Source: Leptospira bourretii (GTDB taxonomy: Bacteria; Spirochaetota; Leptospiria; Leptospirales; Leptospiraceae). Taken from it: DNA of 64,000 bases. Positions 45,989 to 56,021 of this stretch are shown here, one piece after another (the first letter of the stretch is position 1; each line of letters opens with the position of its first letter). Under the pieces are notes generated by a model, which saw only the letters and a list, made by a program, of their open reading frames with translations, had not been told where the DNA came from and made no database searches. The stretch lies in the NCBI RefSeq assembly GCF_004770145.1, contig NZ_RQFW01000015.1:62001-126000 (forward strand), given 5' to 3'. The position numbers and the translations under genes were made by a program.

Positions 45989-47923
45989 ATGCCAGCCAAT
46001 TTGCCCGAACTCTTCCAGCAGAGTGCTGAAAAATTTGGGAACCGCCCCGCGTTCGTCAGTAAAGACGAATCTAAGTCCTATCAACCCGTCACTTTTAAAG
46101 AAGTATATGATCTTGGTATCAACTTAGCAGAAGCTCTCATCGATTTGGGTGTAGCTGCTAAGGAAAATGTTGCCTTGCTTGCTGATAACCGATTGGAATG
46201 GATTGTTTCCGATTATGGAATCCTCATGGCCGGTGCAGCAGATGTTCCTCGCGGAACCGACATTACCGATTCAGAAATTGCTTATATTCTAAACCATTGT
46301 GAAGCAAAGGTGATTTTTCTTGAGAATGATAAAATGCTCGAGAAATTCCAAAAGAACCGCTCTCAATTAGAATTTGCAAAAACACTCATTGTTATGGATA
46401 AAAAATCCACTGCCACTGGTGTTTTAAAACTTTATGATCTAATTGAAAAGGGAAAAGAACTCCGCGCAAAAGGTTCTAAAAAAGCAGAAGAGCGAATGAA
46501 AGCAATCGCTCCTGATGACCTCTTTACAATTATTTACACTTCTGGAACGACAGGGATGCCAAAAGGTGTTATGTTGAAACATAGCAACATGATCCACCAA
46601 ACATCCGTCATTCTAGGTAGTATGATCGAAATCAAACAAGATGAAAGAATGTTGTCGATCCTTCCTGTTTGGCACGTATTCGAAAGAGTTTTTGAGTATC
46701 TAGCCATTGCGGCAGGTTGTGCGACATACTACACCAACGTTCGTGATTTGCGAGATGACATGAAAAAGGCTAAACCTACTTTTATGGCTTCTGCGCCAAG
46801 ACTTTGGGAAAGTATCTACAACGGAATTTATACAAGAATCAACGATCCAAAACAAACTCCAGCTCTACGCCGAGGTTTGTTCAATTTGGCTTATTTTTTC
46901 TCAAAACATTTTAATGCCGCTACAAGGTTTTTAAAAGGAAACCAAGTGGATTACGTGGGAAGAAATCCCATTGTTTCCCTTTTCAAAGGTTTTTACTATT
47001 TAGCTGTGGCGATCATTTTGGCCATTCCATATTTCCTTTTGGATTTAGTGGTTCTTTCCAAAATCCGTGAGGCAACGGGTGGGGAACTGAAAGCTTCAGT
47101 TTCCGGTGGTGGAGCTCTCCAAAGACATGTGGATGCTTTCTTCAATGATATTGGAATCAATGTTTTGGAAGGGTATGGAATGACGGAAACTTCTCCGGTC
47201 ATCTCGGTTCGTACTTTCAAAAAATTAGTCCAAGGTTCAGTTGGGGTCATCACTCCAGAAACTTCCGTTCAAATCCGTGATGATTTGGGAAAGGTTCTCA
47301 CTCATGTAGACGCCAACCAAAAACTCATTTCTGGAAAATATGGGGCTCGTGGGGTCATCCACATCCGTGGACCACAAGTGATGAAAGGGTATTATAAAAA
47401 TCCAGAAACCACTGCTAAGGTTCTAAAGGATGGTTGGATGGATACGGGAGATATTGGAATGTTCAATTTCAAAAAGACCCTGACCATCACTGGCCGTGCG
47501 AAAGATACGGTAGTTCTCCTTGGTGGAGAAAACGTAGAACCAGTTCCAATTGAGGACAAACTGACAGAGTCTCCTTATATTGCACAAGTGATGGTGATTG
47601 GACAAGACCAAAAGAATTTGGGAGCACTTGTGGTTCCTGATTTTGATAAGTTGACTGAGTGGGCAAAAGAAAACGGAATTTCTGAGACTGACAAACAGAA
47701 ACTCATTGAAAATCCGAAGGTTCTCGATTTCTACAAAAAGGAAATCAAAGCCCTAAACAATACCAAAACTGGATTTAAATCTTTTGAACAGGTAACTCCT
47801 TTTATCCTCATTACCAAAACCTTTGAGGTGGGCGATGAGTTGACAAACCTATTCAAAATGAAACGCCACTTGATCACAGAAAAATACAAAGATAAAATTG
47901 CTGCTTTGTATGCTGGTGATTAA
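45989..47923 (+). CDS. fadD: long-chain fatty acid-CoA ligase, AMP-forming
   Basis: 644 residues. The P-loop [11 protein letters not shown] (from residue 183), [10 protein letters not shown] near 396 and DTGDIG near 489 are the ANL-superfamily motifs for adenylation; the enzyme makes fatty acyl-CoA from ATP, fatty acid and CoA. A hydrophobic stretch near 331-357 ([20 protein letters not shown]) inside the catalytic part is typical of membrane-bound bacterial and yeast forms (Faa, FadD15 type). A strong GAAAGGAG ribosome site precedes the ATG. A terminator follows, so it is a single-gene unit. Confidence 0.9.
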   Translation: MPANLPELFQQSAEKFGNRPAFVSKDESKSYQPVTFKEVYDLGINLAEALIDLGVAAKENVALLADNRLEWIVSDYGILMAGAADVPRGTDITDSEIAYILNHCEAKVIFLENDKMLEKFQKNRSQLEFAKTLIVMDKKSTATGVLKLYDLIEKGKELRAKGSKKAEERMKAIAPDDLFTIIYTSGTTGMPKGVMLKHSNMIHQTSVILGSMIEIKQDERMLSILPVWHVFERVFEYLAIAAGCATYYTNVRDLRDDMKKAKPTFMASAPRLWESIYNGIYTRINDPKQTPALRRGLFNLAYFFSKHFNAATRFLKGNQVDYVGRNPIVSLFKGFYYLAVAIILAIPYFLLDLVVLSKIREATGGELKASVSGGGALQRHVDAFFNDIGINVLEGYGMTETSPVISVRTFKKLVQGSVGVITPETSVQIRDDLGKVLTHVDANQKLISGKYGARGVIHIRGPQVMKGYYKNPETTAKVLKDGWMDTGDIGMFNFKKTLTITGRAKDTVVLLGGENVEPVPIEDKLTESPYIAQVMVIGQDQKNLGALVVPDFDKLTEWAKENGISETDKQKLIENPKVLDFYKKEIKALNNTKTGFKSFEQVTPFILITKTFEVGDELTNLFKMKRHLITEKYKDKIAALYAGD

Positions 47924-47946
47924 GGATTAAGAAGGTTTAAATTTCT

Positions 47947-47975
47947 ACCGCCCAGAGAAATTCCGGGCGGTTTTT
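47947..47975 (+). terminator. intrinsic terminator after fadD
   Basis: ACCGCCC (47947-47953) and GGGCGGT (47965-47971) form a perfect 7-bp GC-rich stem around an 11-base loop, followed by TTTTT. It lies 24 bases after the fadD stop. It is the clearest intrinsic terminator in the window. Confidence 0.9.
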
Positions 47976-48012
47976 CCTCTTCCCTTTTTCCCTTCCCGTC
48001 GATATACTAACT

Positions 48013-48684
48013 GTGAATCGATCGGACGGATCTTTAGTTTCCTCATCTACAGGCGTTTTTTACCCCTACCAACACCAGGACTTTTATGCGATGGATTCTT
48101 TGTTTTTATCGCACATGAAACAAGAAGAGGTTTGGGACTTCCAATCTGTGACCCAAGTGCATCTCGGTTTTTTAGGATTTCTTACCTTAAGAGGTTTTTT
48201 ACGGGAGAATTTATCCTTACCCAAACTCCAAGTGAAAGGTCTTTCGAAACATTGGAAAACATACTTAGCCAAAGTAAATTTTTTTGGAAAAGGGGTCCCT
48301 TGGGAATCCCAAGAATTCATTCCCAATTTAGTTTCTGATTCTCTCATCCCAGCCCTTACCTTTGGAGGGAAAGGGCATTGGGTTCGTGAATTTCACTGGG
48401 AGAGGGTGGAGAAAGATACAACTTCGGTTTTCTTTTCTGCAACCAACAAACAAAGCGAAGGTGACATCGCCATCAGTGATTTGATGAAAGATTTTTTACA
48501 ATATTCTCAAACCCATCACTACTTGGAGCGGGCATACATCCGCAAAGAAAACTCTAGTTATTTGTATTTGAATTCAAAAGAAACGAACCCAAGGGTGTTT
48601 TTTCGCGAAAACCCAACGGATTTACCCGAATTTTTATTTTTAGTGGCAGAGTTAAAAACGAAGTCTTCTACTCACTCAAATTAA
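48013..48684 (+). CDS. unknown protein
   Basis: 223 residues, GTG start. No signal peptide and no strongly hydrophobic helix. The composition is rich in Phe, His and Trp (QHQDFYAMDSLFL, KGHWVREFHWERVEKD), and the sequence suggests a globular soluble fold. It is convergent with the LON-domain gene and overlaps it by 17 bp. I do not recognise it, and its context (fadD terminator upstream) gives no clue. Confidence 0.65.
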   Translation: MNRSDGSLVSSSTGVFYPYQHQDFYAMDSLFLSHMKQEEVWDFQSVTQVHLGFLGFLTLRGFLRENLSLPKLQVKGLSKHWKTYLAKVNFFGKGVPWESQEFIPNLVSDSLIPALTFGGKGHWVREFHWERVEKDTTSVFFSATNKQSEGDIAISDLMKDFLQYSQTHHYLERAYIRKENSSYLYLNSKETNPRVFFRENPTDLPEFLFLVAELKTKSSTHSN

Positions 48685-49276
48685 GGCCAAGTAAAACCGC
48701 TTTGAGAAGTTCTGCTTTGGTTTCCAAATGAGTGGTTTCTAAAATGGTTTGTTTGGTTTTAAAATCAAAATAAATAAGTGAGGCGATAAAATCCACCGGA
48801 TAGGGATGGACTAAAATTTGATTCATTTTCAAAATTAAATCTTCTTCGGCACCTTCAGCAAGTAAGATCCGTTTGGTGAGAACAAGTAACTCTTCTATTT
48901 TTTCTTTTAATGTTTCCGAAACATTTTTATTTCTTTGGTGTTCCCTACGGACAATTTGTGCAATATAAAACGGCTCTGTGGAATCCAAACTAACAATCTC
49001 AGCCGTCCCAATCCCTTCTAAAATGATATTGGATCTCCCATCAGGTAAGGATTCTTTTTGGATGATATGCCCATACCCCACAACTTCTGGGATGGGAGGG
49101 AGTCCCGCACCAATCCAATTTTTCGGGTAGGGAGCCATTCCCAATTCCCCACCATTTTCCATACAAAAGTCGAGCATCATCCGGTATCTGGGTTCGAAGA
49201 TATGGAGAGGCAAAAACATTCCCGGAAACAGAAATACATCTGGCAAAGGAAAGAGAGGTAAGGGGAAGGTTGACAC
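48668..49276 (-). CDS. LON-substrate-binding-domain protein
   Basis: 202 residues, GTG start. FPLPLFPLPDVFLFPGM, PLHIFEPRYRMM near 24-35 and EVVGYGHIIQKESLPDGR near 65-82 match the N-terminal substrate-binding domain of the Lon protease, here alone without ATPase or protease parts. Such free-standing proteins are widespread and of unknown role; they may bind misfolded proteins or act as adaptors. It is convergent with the unknown protein gene and divergent from rfaE1. Confidence 0.9.
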   Translation of the reverse strand: MSTFPLPLFPLPDVFLFPGMFLPLHIFEPRYRMMLDFCMENGGELGMAPYPKNWIGAGLPPIPEVVGYGHIIQKESLPDGRSNIILEGIGTAEIVSLDSTEPFYIAQIVRREHQRNKNVSETLKEKIEELLVLTKRILLAEGAEEDLILKMNQILVHPYPVDFIASLIYFDFKTKQTILETTHLETKAELLKAVLLGLNLSE

Positions 49277-49330
49277 AGAGAAAGGTTTTAGATTCTCTGT
49301 TTAGTTGTAAACCAATTCAAGGATCTGGCT

Positions 49331-50350
49331 TTGTTGAAAATAAAGAAAACTTCACTCCGTAAATCATTTGAGGATTTAGGCAAAATCAAAGTGCTTGTGA
49401 TCGGAGATTTGATTTTGGATGAGTATTTGATTGGTTCTGTGGAACGAATTTCCCCAGAAGCACCAGTTCCAGTCGTTTGGGTTCGCAACGAAAAACAATC
49501 CTTAGGTGGATCGGGCAATGTCGTTCAAAACTTATCTTCCATTGGAGTTTCGGGTGTTGTGTTTGGAAGGATTGGAGAGGACAAAGCAGGAGAATCTTTG
49601 GAAGGACTACTCCGTTCCCATTCCGTTGCAGAAAACGATTTAGTATTATTAAAATCCAAAACTTTACCTACCATTTTAAAAACAAGGATCATTGCCACCC
49701 ACCAACAGATTTGCCGGGTAGACCGGGAGGAAGTGGTTCCTCTCACCAAAGAAGAAGAAAGTTCCGTTCTCAATCAATTGGAGATAAAACTAAAAGAATG
49801 TTCTGCTGTGATTTTATCAGATTATGATAAAGGTTATCTCACACCTTCTTTGATTCAATCGGTGATTCGACTTTGTAACCGAGAAAATAAAATTGTGACG
49901 GTGGACCCACAAGTCAGTCATTTTTTCCTATACCAAAATATTCATATTATGACACCCAACCACCATGAAGCAGGGAAGGCATTGGGTAGAAAACTAATTA
50001 GTGATTCTGAAATTGAATCTGCTTGTCGAGAAATTTCAGAAAAACTCACACCCGAAGCCATGATGATCACTCGAGGGGAAAAAGGGATGTCTATTTTTGA
50101 GAGAAAAACGGACTCCTTTTATCATATCCCCACTGTTGCCAGAGAAGTATTTGATGTGACAGGTGCGGGAGATACAGTCATTACCACTTACACTGCCTTT
50201 GTGGCTACCGGAATGTCCATCGCTGATGCAGCTCTTATATCCAATGTGAGTGCAGGGATCGTTGTTGGTAAGTTAGGTGCTGCCACCGTCACACAACCGG
50301 AAATTGAAGAAGCTTTGCAAACACTAGGTTATTTGGATGTAAACCAATGA
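49331..50350 (+). CDS. rfaE1: D-glycero-beta-D-manno-heptose-7-phosphate kinase (HldE kinase part)
   Basis: 339 residues, TTG start, PfkB family. LGGSGNVVQNL near 56-66 and the catalytic loop DVTGAGDTVITT near 274-285 are intact, and the ISPEAPVPVVWV stretch matches HldE-type heptose kinases. It phosphorylates heptose 7-phosphate at C1. In enterobacteria it is fused to the adenylyltransferase; here the genes are separate and overlap by 4 bp, a split arrangement. gmhA lies about 23 kb upstream; gmhB and hldD are not in the window. Confidence 0.93.
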   Translation: MLKIKKTSLRKSFEDLGKIKVLVIGDLILDEYLIGSVERISPEAPVPVVWVRNEKQSLGGSGNVVQNLSSIGVSGVVFGRIGEDKAGESLEGLLRSHSVAENDLVLLKSKTLPTILKTRIIATHQQICRVDREEVVPLTKEEESSVLNQLEIKLKECSAVILSDYDKGYLTPSLIQSVIRLCNRENKIVTVDPQVSHFFLYQNIHIMTPNHHEAGKALGRKLISDSEIESACREISEKLTPEAMMITRGEKGMSIFERKTDSFYHIPTVAREVFDVTGAGDTVITTYTAFVATGMSIADAALISNVSAGIVVGKLGAATVTQPEIEEALQTLGYLDVNQ

Positions 50351-50835
50351 GTTTTTATGATACATTAAATTCAAAAATTGTTTCTTTCGATCAAATTGAA
50401 TCCAAAAGAAAGGCTTTGGAAGGGAAACGAATTGTATTTACCAATGGGTGTTTTGATATTTTGCACCCAGGCCATGTGAGTTACTTAGCCCAAGCAAGGG
50501 ATTTGGGGGATTTGTTGTGGATTGGGGTCAATGAAGATGCAAGTGTTAGGCGACTTAAAGGAGAATCAAGACCCGTCAATTCTTGCGAAGATAGAATGTT
50601 TGTACTTGCAGGACTCTCTTCGGTTGATTTTGTTTCTTCTTTTGCAGAAGATACGCCACTTGAAATTTTGAAAAAAGTAAAACCATCTATCCATTCCAAG
50701 GGTGGGGACTACCAAGTGGAAACCCTTCCGGAATACCAAATTTTAAAAGAGATGGGAGCGGATATTCAAATTTTGCCTTTTGTCTCAGGAAAATCCACAA
50801 CCAAGATTTTAGAAAAAGCCAAATCTCCTTCCTAA
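50347..50835 (+). CDS. rfaE2: heptose-1-phosphate adenylyltransferase (HldE C-terminal part)
   Basis: 162 residues. FTNGCFDILHPGHVSYL (31-47) contains the HxGH nucleotidyltransferase motif, and SRPVNSCEDRMFVLAGL near 77-93 matches the HldC/HldE second domain. It joins AMP to heptose 1-phosphate, giving the ADP-heptose precursor for LPS. The ATG overlaps the rfaE1 stop (ATGA), so the two should be made together in equal amounts. It is followed by pyrG after 63 bp. Confidence 0.93.
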   Translation: MSFYDTLNSKIVSFDQIESKRKALEGKRIVFTNGCFDILHPGHVSYLAQARDLGDLLWIGVNEDASVRRLKGESRPVNSCEDRMFVLAGLSSVDFVSSFAEDTPLEILKKVKPSIHSKGGDYQVETLPEYQILKEMGADIQILPFVSGKSTTKILEKAKSPS

Positions 50836-50898
50836 ACGTATTGATTTTGGACCCAAATCTCGCCACTCTGTAAAAAACATTCTTTTTTGAGGTCCATT

Positions 50899-52521
50899 TT
50901 GTCCAAGACCAGATATATTTTTATTACCGGTGGCGTTTCCTCTTCTTTAGGAAAAGGGGTTACCGTTGCAGCTCTCGGTTGTTTGTTAGAAGCCAGGGGT
51001 TATACCGTCTCTTTACAAAAAATGGATCCCTATATCAACATTGACCCAGGTACGATGAGTCCGTACCAACATGGGGAAGTGTATGTGACGGAAGACGGAG
51101 CAGAAACAGATTTAGATTTAGGATATTACGAAAGATTTACAAAATCTAAATTTTCTAGAAAAAATTCCGTATCCACAGGCCAAATTTATCATGCGGTGAT
51201 TGAAAGGGAAAGAAAAGGTGATTACTTAGGAAGAACCGTACAGGTTGTACCACATATCACTAATGAAATTCGAAACCGAATTTATAACTTAACACGAGAC
51301 CAAGAAACGGATTTTGTAATTGTGGAAATTGGAGGAACGGTTGGTGACATTGAATCTGTTCCTTTTCTAGAAGCCATCAGGCAAATGCGTTATGAACATG
51401 GTGCAAGCCAAGTATTGTTTTTGCATTTAACTCTTGTTCCGACCATTACGGCAGCGGGCGAAGCAAAAACGAAACCAACACAACACTCGGTAAAAGAACT
51501 TCTAGCTCTTGGAATCCAACCAGACATTTTGATTTGCCGTATCAATAAACCAATGTCCAAAGAGATGAAAAATAAAATTTCTCTCTTTTGTAACGTAAAA
51601 GAACAAAATGTAATCTCTGCAGTTGATATTGATACTTCGATTTATGAAATTCCTCTTATGTATCGGGAAGATAAATTAGATGAAGTGGTTTTAAACGCAC
51701 TTGGTATGGATCTCCGTAAACTAAATTTTTCCCAGTGGGAAAATATGGTCAAAAAGATTCGAAATACAAAAAAGACCGTAAAAGTAGCGTTAATTGGAAA
51801 GTATATTTCCTTACAAGATGCCTATCGTTCTGTTTATGAATCTCTTGCTCATGGTGGGATTGCCAATGACGTAGAAGTAAACGTTGTTAAAATCAATCCA
51901 GAAGATATTGATTCTAAAAATATCAAAGAACTCCTCAAAGGTGTTCATGGAGTTTTGGTTCCTGGTGGATTTGGGGAACGTGGGATTGAAGGAAAAATTG
52001 CTGCAATTCATTATGCAAGAACCAAACAAATTCCTTTTTTCGGAATTTGTTTAGGGATGCAGTGCGCCGTGATTGAATTTGCGAGAAATGTTCTTGGTTT
52101 CAAAGATGCAAACTCTACAGAATTTAAACCCAATGTAGAATACCCTGTGATTTCAATGATTGAAGAACAAAAAGAAATCGAACGAATGGGCGGAACCATG
52201 CGTCTTGGCGCATACCCTTGTATTGTCAAAAAGGGAAGTCTTGCTTATTCGGAATACAAAGCAGAACGTATTTCCGAACGACACAGACATCGCTTCGAAT
52301 TCACTTTGCGTTATAAAGATGATTTTGAGAAAAAAGGAATGAATTTGGCTGGCTTTTCGCCTGATGGAAGTTTGGCGGAAATTGTAGAAGTGGCCAACCA
52401 TCCTTGGTTTGTTGGTGTTCAGTTCCATCCAGAATTTCAATCCAAACCGACTGACCCACATCCACTATTTGCTGGGTTCATTCGAGCAGCATCCAAATTA
52501 GCTAAAAAAACGGAGGATTAA
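50899..52521 (+). CDS. pyrG: CTP synthase
   Basis: 540 residues. I chose the TTG at 50899 (MSKTRYIFITGG) because it matches the family start and has GAGG 6 bases upstream; a TTG at 50887 is also in frame. The synthase part shows GGVSSSLGKGVT and HGEVYVTEDGAETDLDLG; the glutaminase part has the nucleophile cysteine in GICLGMQC and GVQFHPEFQSKP near the end. It aminates UTP to CTP, which is also needed for the Kdo sugar nucleotide (CMP-Kdo) in LPS. kdsA begins 1 bp after its stop codon. Confidence 0.96.
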   Translation: MSKTRYIFITGGVSSSLGKGVTVAALGCLLEARGYTVSLQKMDPYINIDPGTMSPYQHGEVYVTEDGAETDLDLGYYERFTKSKFSRKNSVSTGQIYHAVIERERKGDYLGRTVQVVPHITNEIRNRIYNLTRDQETDFVIVEIGGTVGDIESVPFLEAIRQMRYEHGASQVLFLHLTLVPTITAAGEAKTKPTQHSVKELLALGIQPDILICRINKPMSKEMKNKISLFCNVKEQNVISAVDIDTSIYEIPLMYREDKLDEVVLNALGMDLRKLNFSQWENMVKKIRNTKKTVKVALIGKYISLQDAYRSVYESLAHGGIANDVEVNVVKINPEDIDSKNIKELLKGVHGVLVPGGFGERGIEGKIAAIHYARTKQIPFFGICLGMQCAVIEFARNVLGFKDANSTEFKPNVEYPVISMIEEQKEIERMGGTMRLGAYPCIVKKGSLAYSEYKAERISERHRHRFEFTLRYKDDFEKKGMNLAGFSPDGSLAEIVEVANHPWFVGVQFHPEFQSKPTDPHPLFAGFIRAASKLAKKTED

Positions 52522-52522
52522 G

Positions 52523-53368
52523 ATGTACGATTTAATTGAAGAAAGAGAATTTTTCGGTAAAAAAATCGGGGGTCGAAATCCCTTTTTCCTCATTTCCGGA
52601 CCATGTGTGATGGAAAACAAAGACTTACTCGACAGAGTTTGTGGCGAGATGAAAGCCATTTGCGATGACTTGGGGATTGTTTATATTTTTAAATCTTCCT
52701 TTGATAAAGCCAACAGGTCTTCTATTAATTCTTACAGGGGACCTGGTTTGGAAGAAGGAAGAAAACTTCTAGATTTTATCAAAAACAAATACAATGTTCC
52801 TGTGCTCACAGACATTCATGAAACCATCCAAGTAGATCCATTAAAAGACACGGTTGATATTTTTCAAATTCCAGCTTTCCTTAGCCGCCAAACTGATCTC
52901 ATTGCAAAGGCAGCGGAAACGGGAAAATGGGTGAATGTAAAAAAAGGCCAGTTTATGGCACCGGATGACACCCGTCATATCAAAACAAAAATCCAAGAAT
53001 CAGGATCTGAAAGGTATATGGTAACCGAAAGGGGAGCTAGTTTCGGATACGGAAATCTAGTGTTTGACTTACGTGGAATTCCAATGATGCACAAACATGG
53101 AATTCCGATTGTATTTGATGCCACTCATTCCGCACAACTTCCGGGGGCTGCAGGGAATATCACTGGTGGGGTTCGTGAATTCATCCCTCATATGGTGCGT
53201 GGTGCCGTATCTGTTGGTGTGGAAGGACTTTTTATGGAAGTCCATCCTGATCCAGAGAAGGCACTTTCTGATGCCACCACTCAGTTTCCACTAGCAAAGG
53301 CAAAAAATCTTTTAACACAACTTCTCGAACTCGATCGTTTGGTTAAAACCAAGTTTTTAGAGGCCTAA
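52523..53368 (+). CDS. kdsA: 3-deoxy-D-manno-octulosonate 8-phosphate synthase
   Basis: 281 residues, standard length. SGPCVMENKDLLDRV, FKSSFDKANRSS near 54-65 and DIFQIPAFLSRQTDLI near 111-126 are KdsA motifs for phosphoenolpyruvate and arabinose 5-phosphate. It makes Kdo 8-phosphate. The absence of the metal-site cysteine (NxxN-type here: the first Asn in FKANRSS family) suggests a metal-independent form, though this needs alignment. It starts 1 bp after pyrG and precedes the LPS-export genes. Confidence 0.95.
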   Translation: MYDLIEEREFFGKKIGGRNPFFLISGPCVMENKDLLDRVCGEMKAICDDLGIVYIFKSSFDKANRSSINSYRGPGLEEGRKLLDFIKNKYNVPVLTDIHETIQVDPLKDTVDIFQIPAFLSRQTDLIAKAAETGKWVNVKKGQFMAPDDTRHIKTKIQESGSERYMVTERGASFGYGNLVFDLRGIPMMHKHGIPIVFDATHSAQLPGAAGNITGGVREFIPHMVRGAVSVGVEGLFMEVHPDPEKALSDATTQFPLAKAKNLLTQLLELDRLVKTKFLEA

Positions 53369-53378
53369 AGCAACTTCT

Positions 53379-53924
53379 ATGATGCGCAGGATGATGATTT
53401 CCATTTTTCTTTTGGCAATGATCAATTGCAAAGATAAGGAATACCTTCGCATCGAAGTGGAAAGAGAATCGGGTTCCATGGTTTCAATGCGTCATTTTTC
53501 TCGTTCCTCTTATAAAGATTCTGGGGAATTGGAATGGAAACTAAAAGGAGAAGAGTCTTATATTTTTCCAAAAGAAAATAAAACCATCATTTACGGTTTC
53601 GAATTCAAACAGTATGAAAAGGGAAATGCCACTTCTGCAATGACTGGAGAGCGCGGTGAGATCAATCATTCAACAAAAACAGTGCTCTTAAGTGGAAAGG
53701 TGAGACTCAAAACCAATGATGGGAAATTTATAGAATCAGAATCCTTAACTTACAATTTGGATGAAAAAACTTTATCTTCAGAAGAAGACGTTTTGGTATA
53801 TTCCGATGGGACAACCATTCGAGGAAAGGGACTTCGTGCAGACAAAGGACTGAATAAATTTACCATCATCCAACCCAAAGCAGTGACTGTGGGTGGGAGT
53901 AACCCGCTGAAGGAAAAACAATGA
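53379..53924 (+). CDS. lptC: LptC-like LPS export protein, probable lipoprotein
   Basis: 181 residues. The signal (MISIFLLAMINC) has a lipobox-like MIN before Cys17, so the protein may be lipidated rather than anchored by a helix as in E. coli LptC. The remainder is a beta-jellyroll with repeating strands: GEINHSTKTVLLSGKVRLKT and ESESLTYNLDEKTLSSEED. It bridges LPS from the LptBFG complex to LptA. Gene order (kdsA-lptC-ostA-lptB-rpoN) is as in many Gram-negatives. The ATG overlaps nothing upstream; the end overlaps the next gene by 4 bp. Confidence 0.88.
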   Translation: MMRRMMISIFLLAMINCKDKEYLRIEVERESGSMVSMRHFSRSSYKDSGELEWKLKGEESYIFPKENKTIIYGFEFKQYEKGNATSAMTGERGEINHSTKTVLLSGKVRLKTNDGKFIESESLTYNLDEKTLSSEEDVLVYSDGTTIRGKGLRADKGLNKFTIIQPKAVTVGGSNPLKEKQ

Positions 53925-55258
53925 AAAAGATAATTCTAATTTTCTGTTTTTCTATTTCTATGCTTTCTGCAAATCCTTCGCCAATACCTGTGTTATACGG
54001 ATCAGAAGATCTTCTGAAAAAAGAAGATTCATTCCTTTCTCCAGATAAGAAAAAAGATAAGAAGGACAAGATCCCAGTCATTTGGGGAGGGAGCAGTCTA
54101 ACTCAGGAAGAAAGAACCATCAATGGAATACCCATGAAGGTTTTTATTCTAGGTGGTGGTGCTTATATTATGCATAAAACCATCAAACTGAGTGCTCGTG
54201 AAATTGAAATCATTGGAGAAGATGCTCTCATCGGGAATTTAAAAGGTCAGGTGGTTGTGGAAGACTTTCAAAATGGAGTCACGTTGACAGCTACCAAAGG
54301 GATTTATAATAAAATAGGCGGAACGGTAAGTTTAGAAAACAATCCCGTGCTTGTGCAGAAAAAAGATGGGAAGGTCGTTAAAATCCAATGCCAATCCATA
54401 GTTCGTTATTTAGAAGAAGCCAAAACAAATTTAGCAGGTAAGGTAGTGGTGACTTCGGATGAATTCCAAGTTTTTGGTGAAGATGCTGTATTTTCCGAAA
54501 AAGAAGATCGGATTGATTTGGCTGGGGAACCATTCCTCTTTTCAGAAAATCGTTTTTTAATTGGCCAAACTCTTTCTTATTTTGTGAAAGAAGGAAACAT
54601 TCAATTGGATGGAGATGCAACCATCTACCAAGTATCTTATGAAAATAAAAAAGACAAAGAAAAAGATACGACAACAAAAGAACGCGTTGTCACTTTGTTT
54701 ACCGGAAAAACTTTAACTCACAAAAATAAAGGCAAAGATACTCTAACTTCTATGAGTGGAGATGCCTTTATGTATCGGAAAAATTCTGAGTTTAAAGCCA
54801 ATCTTTTAGAAAGTCGTCGAAACAATAAAGATATCAAAGCCACAGGAAACGTCAGTTATTTAGATCGCGAAAACGCTTATCGTATGGAAGGTGGATTCTT
54901 ATCCTATGATAAAGAGAAAGGATATTCCTATCTAACAGAAAACCCCCAAATTATTTTTTTGGACAAAAAAGAATTAAAAGAACGGGGAAAATTAACCGCT
55001 GTATTTTTGGAAAGGTTTGATGAGCGGTTTGAAACAGTGGCAAGAGGCAATGTGGAAGTAGAAACACAAACCGCCACCGCCACTGGAGAATATGCAACGT
55101 ATTTTGAAAAACGGGATGAACTGGTTCTAGAAGGAAATCCGACTCTGGTAAAGGACAATACAAAGGTCTCTGCAGGAAAGATCATTCTCTTTCCTAAATC
55201 GGACAAAGCCTATCTGACAGATGGGCTGAAGGTAATACCGAATGGCGAAAAAAAGTAA
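53921..55258 (+). CDS. LptA/OstA-like periplasmic LPS transport protein, long form
   Basis: 445 residues with a signal peptide ([14 protein letters not shown]) and repeated OstA-type jellyroll strands: [50 protein letters not shown] and [18 protein letters not shown]. coli LptA has only about 185 residues, so this holds probably two or more LptA-like repeats. It should form part of the bridge for LPS across the periplasm. It overlaps lptC by 4 bp and lptB by 17 bp. An LptD part with a barrel is not present. Confidence 0.85.
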   Translation: MKKIILIFCFSISMLSANPSPIPVLYGSEDLLKKEDSFLSPDKKKDKKDKIPVIWGGSSLTQEERTINGIPMKVFILGGGAYIMHKTIKLSAREIEIIGEDALIGNLKGQVVVEDFQNGVTLTATKGIYNKIGGTVSLENNPVLVQKKDGKVVKIQCQSIVRYLEEAKTNLAGKVVVTSDEFQVFGEDAVFSEKEDRIDLAGEPFLFSENRFLIGQTLSYFVKEGNIQLDGDATIYQVSYENKKDKEKDTTTKERVVTLFTGKTLTHKNKGKDTLTSMSGDAFMYRKNSEFKANLLESRRNNKDIKATGNVSYLDRENAYRMEGGFLSYDKEKGYSYLTENPQIIFLDKKELKERGKLTAVFLERFDERFETVARGNVEVETQTATATGEYATYFEKRDELVLEGNPTLVKDNTKVSAGKIILFPKSDKAYLTDGLKVIPNGEKK

Positions 55259-56021
55259 AACTCAAACACAAACGCAGAAACAAGAGATTGATCCGAATGT
55301 AAAAACATTCCGGATGGAAAATCTTGTTAAAATATATAACAAACGAAAAGTAGTTGATGGCGTAAGTTTTTATATTCGAAAAGGGGAAATTGTTGGACTT
55401 CTTGGTCCCAATGGTGCCGGAAAAACTACAAGCTTCTATATGAGTGTTGGTTTTGTCACACCAGATGAAGGCCATGTTTTTATAGATAATGAAGACCTAA
55501 CAAAAGCTCCCATGCATATAAGAGCCAGAATGGGTGTTGGTTATTTGGCACAAGAAGCAAGTATTTTTCGTAAATTAACCGTTGCTGAAAACTTAGAAGC
55601 CATTTTGGAAACGATGAATCTTCCAGGGGATGAAATCATTCGTCGTCGGGATGAACTCCTAATGGAGTTACAGATCATGCGAGTGGCTAACCAAAAAGGG
55701 TACACTTTGTCCGGTGGTGAAAGAAGGCGTTGTGAAATTGCACGGGCCCTCGTGACGAATCCCGATTTTATACTTTTGGATGAACCATTTGCGGGTGTGG
55801 ATCCGATTGCGGTGAAAGACATCCAAAATGTCATTCAATCCTTAAAGGAACGTGGTCTTGGAATTTTAATCACCGACCATAACGTTAGAGAAACGCTAAA
55901 AATTACGGACAGAGCCTACATCATGTATAGTGGTCGAATTCTCATTTCCGGAACAGCCGATGACCTCATCAATGATCCAGAAACCAGACGAATTTATTTG
56001 GGTGAGGATTTTAAACTATAA
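55242..56021 (+). CDS. lptB: LPS export ABC ATPase LptB
   Basis: 259 residues. Walker [10 protein letters not shown] (residues 49-57), signature [15 protein letters not shown] and Walker [16 protein letters not shown] are complete; [15 protein letters not shown] is the Q-loop region typical of LptB. An N-terminal extension of about 18 residues, rich in Lys, Thr and Gln, is added relative to E. coli. It drives LptFG to lift LPS from the inner membrane. The ATG overlaps the OstA-like gene by 17 bp, and rpoN starts on the next base after its stop. Confidence 0.95.
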   Translation: MAKKSKTQTQTQKQEIDPNVKTFRMENLVKIYNKRKVVDGVSFYIRKGEIVGLLGPNGAGKTTSFYMSVGFVTPDEGHVFIDNEDLTKAPMHIRARMGVGYLAQEASIFRKLTVAENLEAILETMNLPGDEIIRRRDELLMELQIMRVANQKGYTLSGGERRRCEIARALVTNPDFILLDEPFAGVDPIAVKDIQNVIQSLKERGLGILITDHNVRETLKITDRAYIMYSGRILISGTADDLINDPETRRIYLGEDFKL

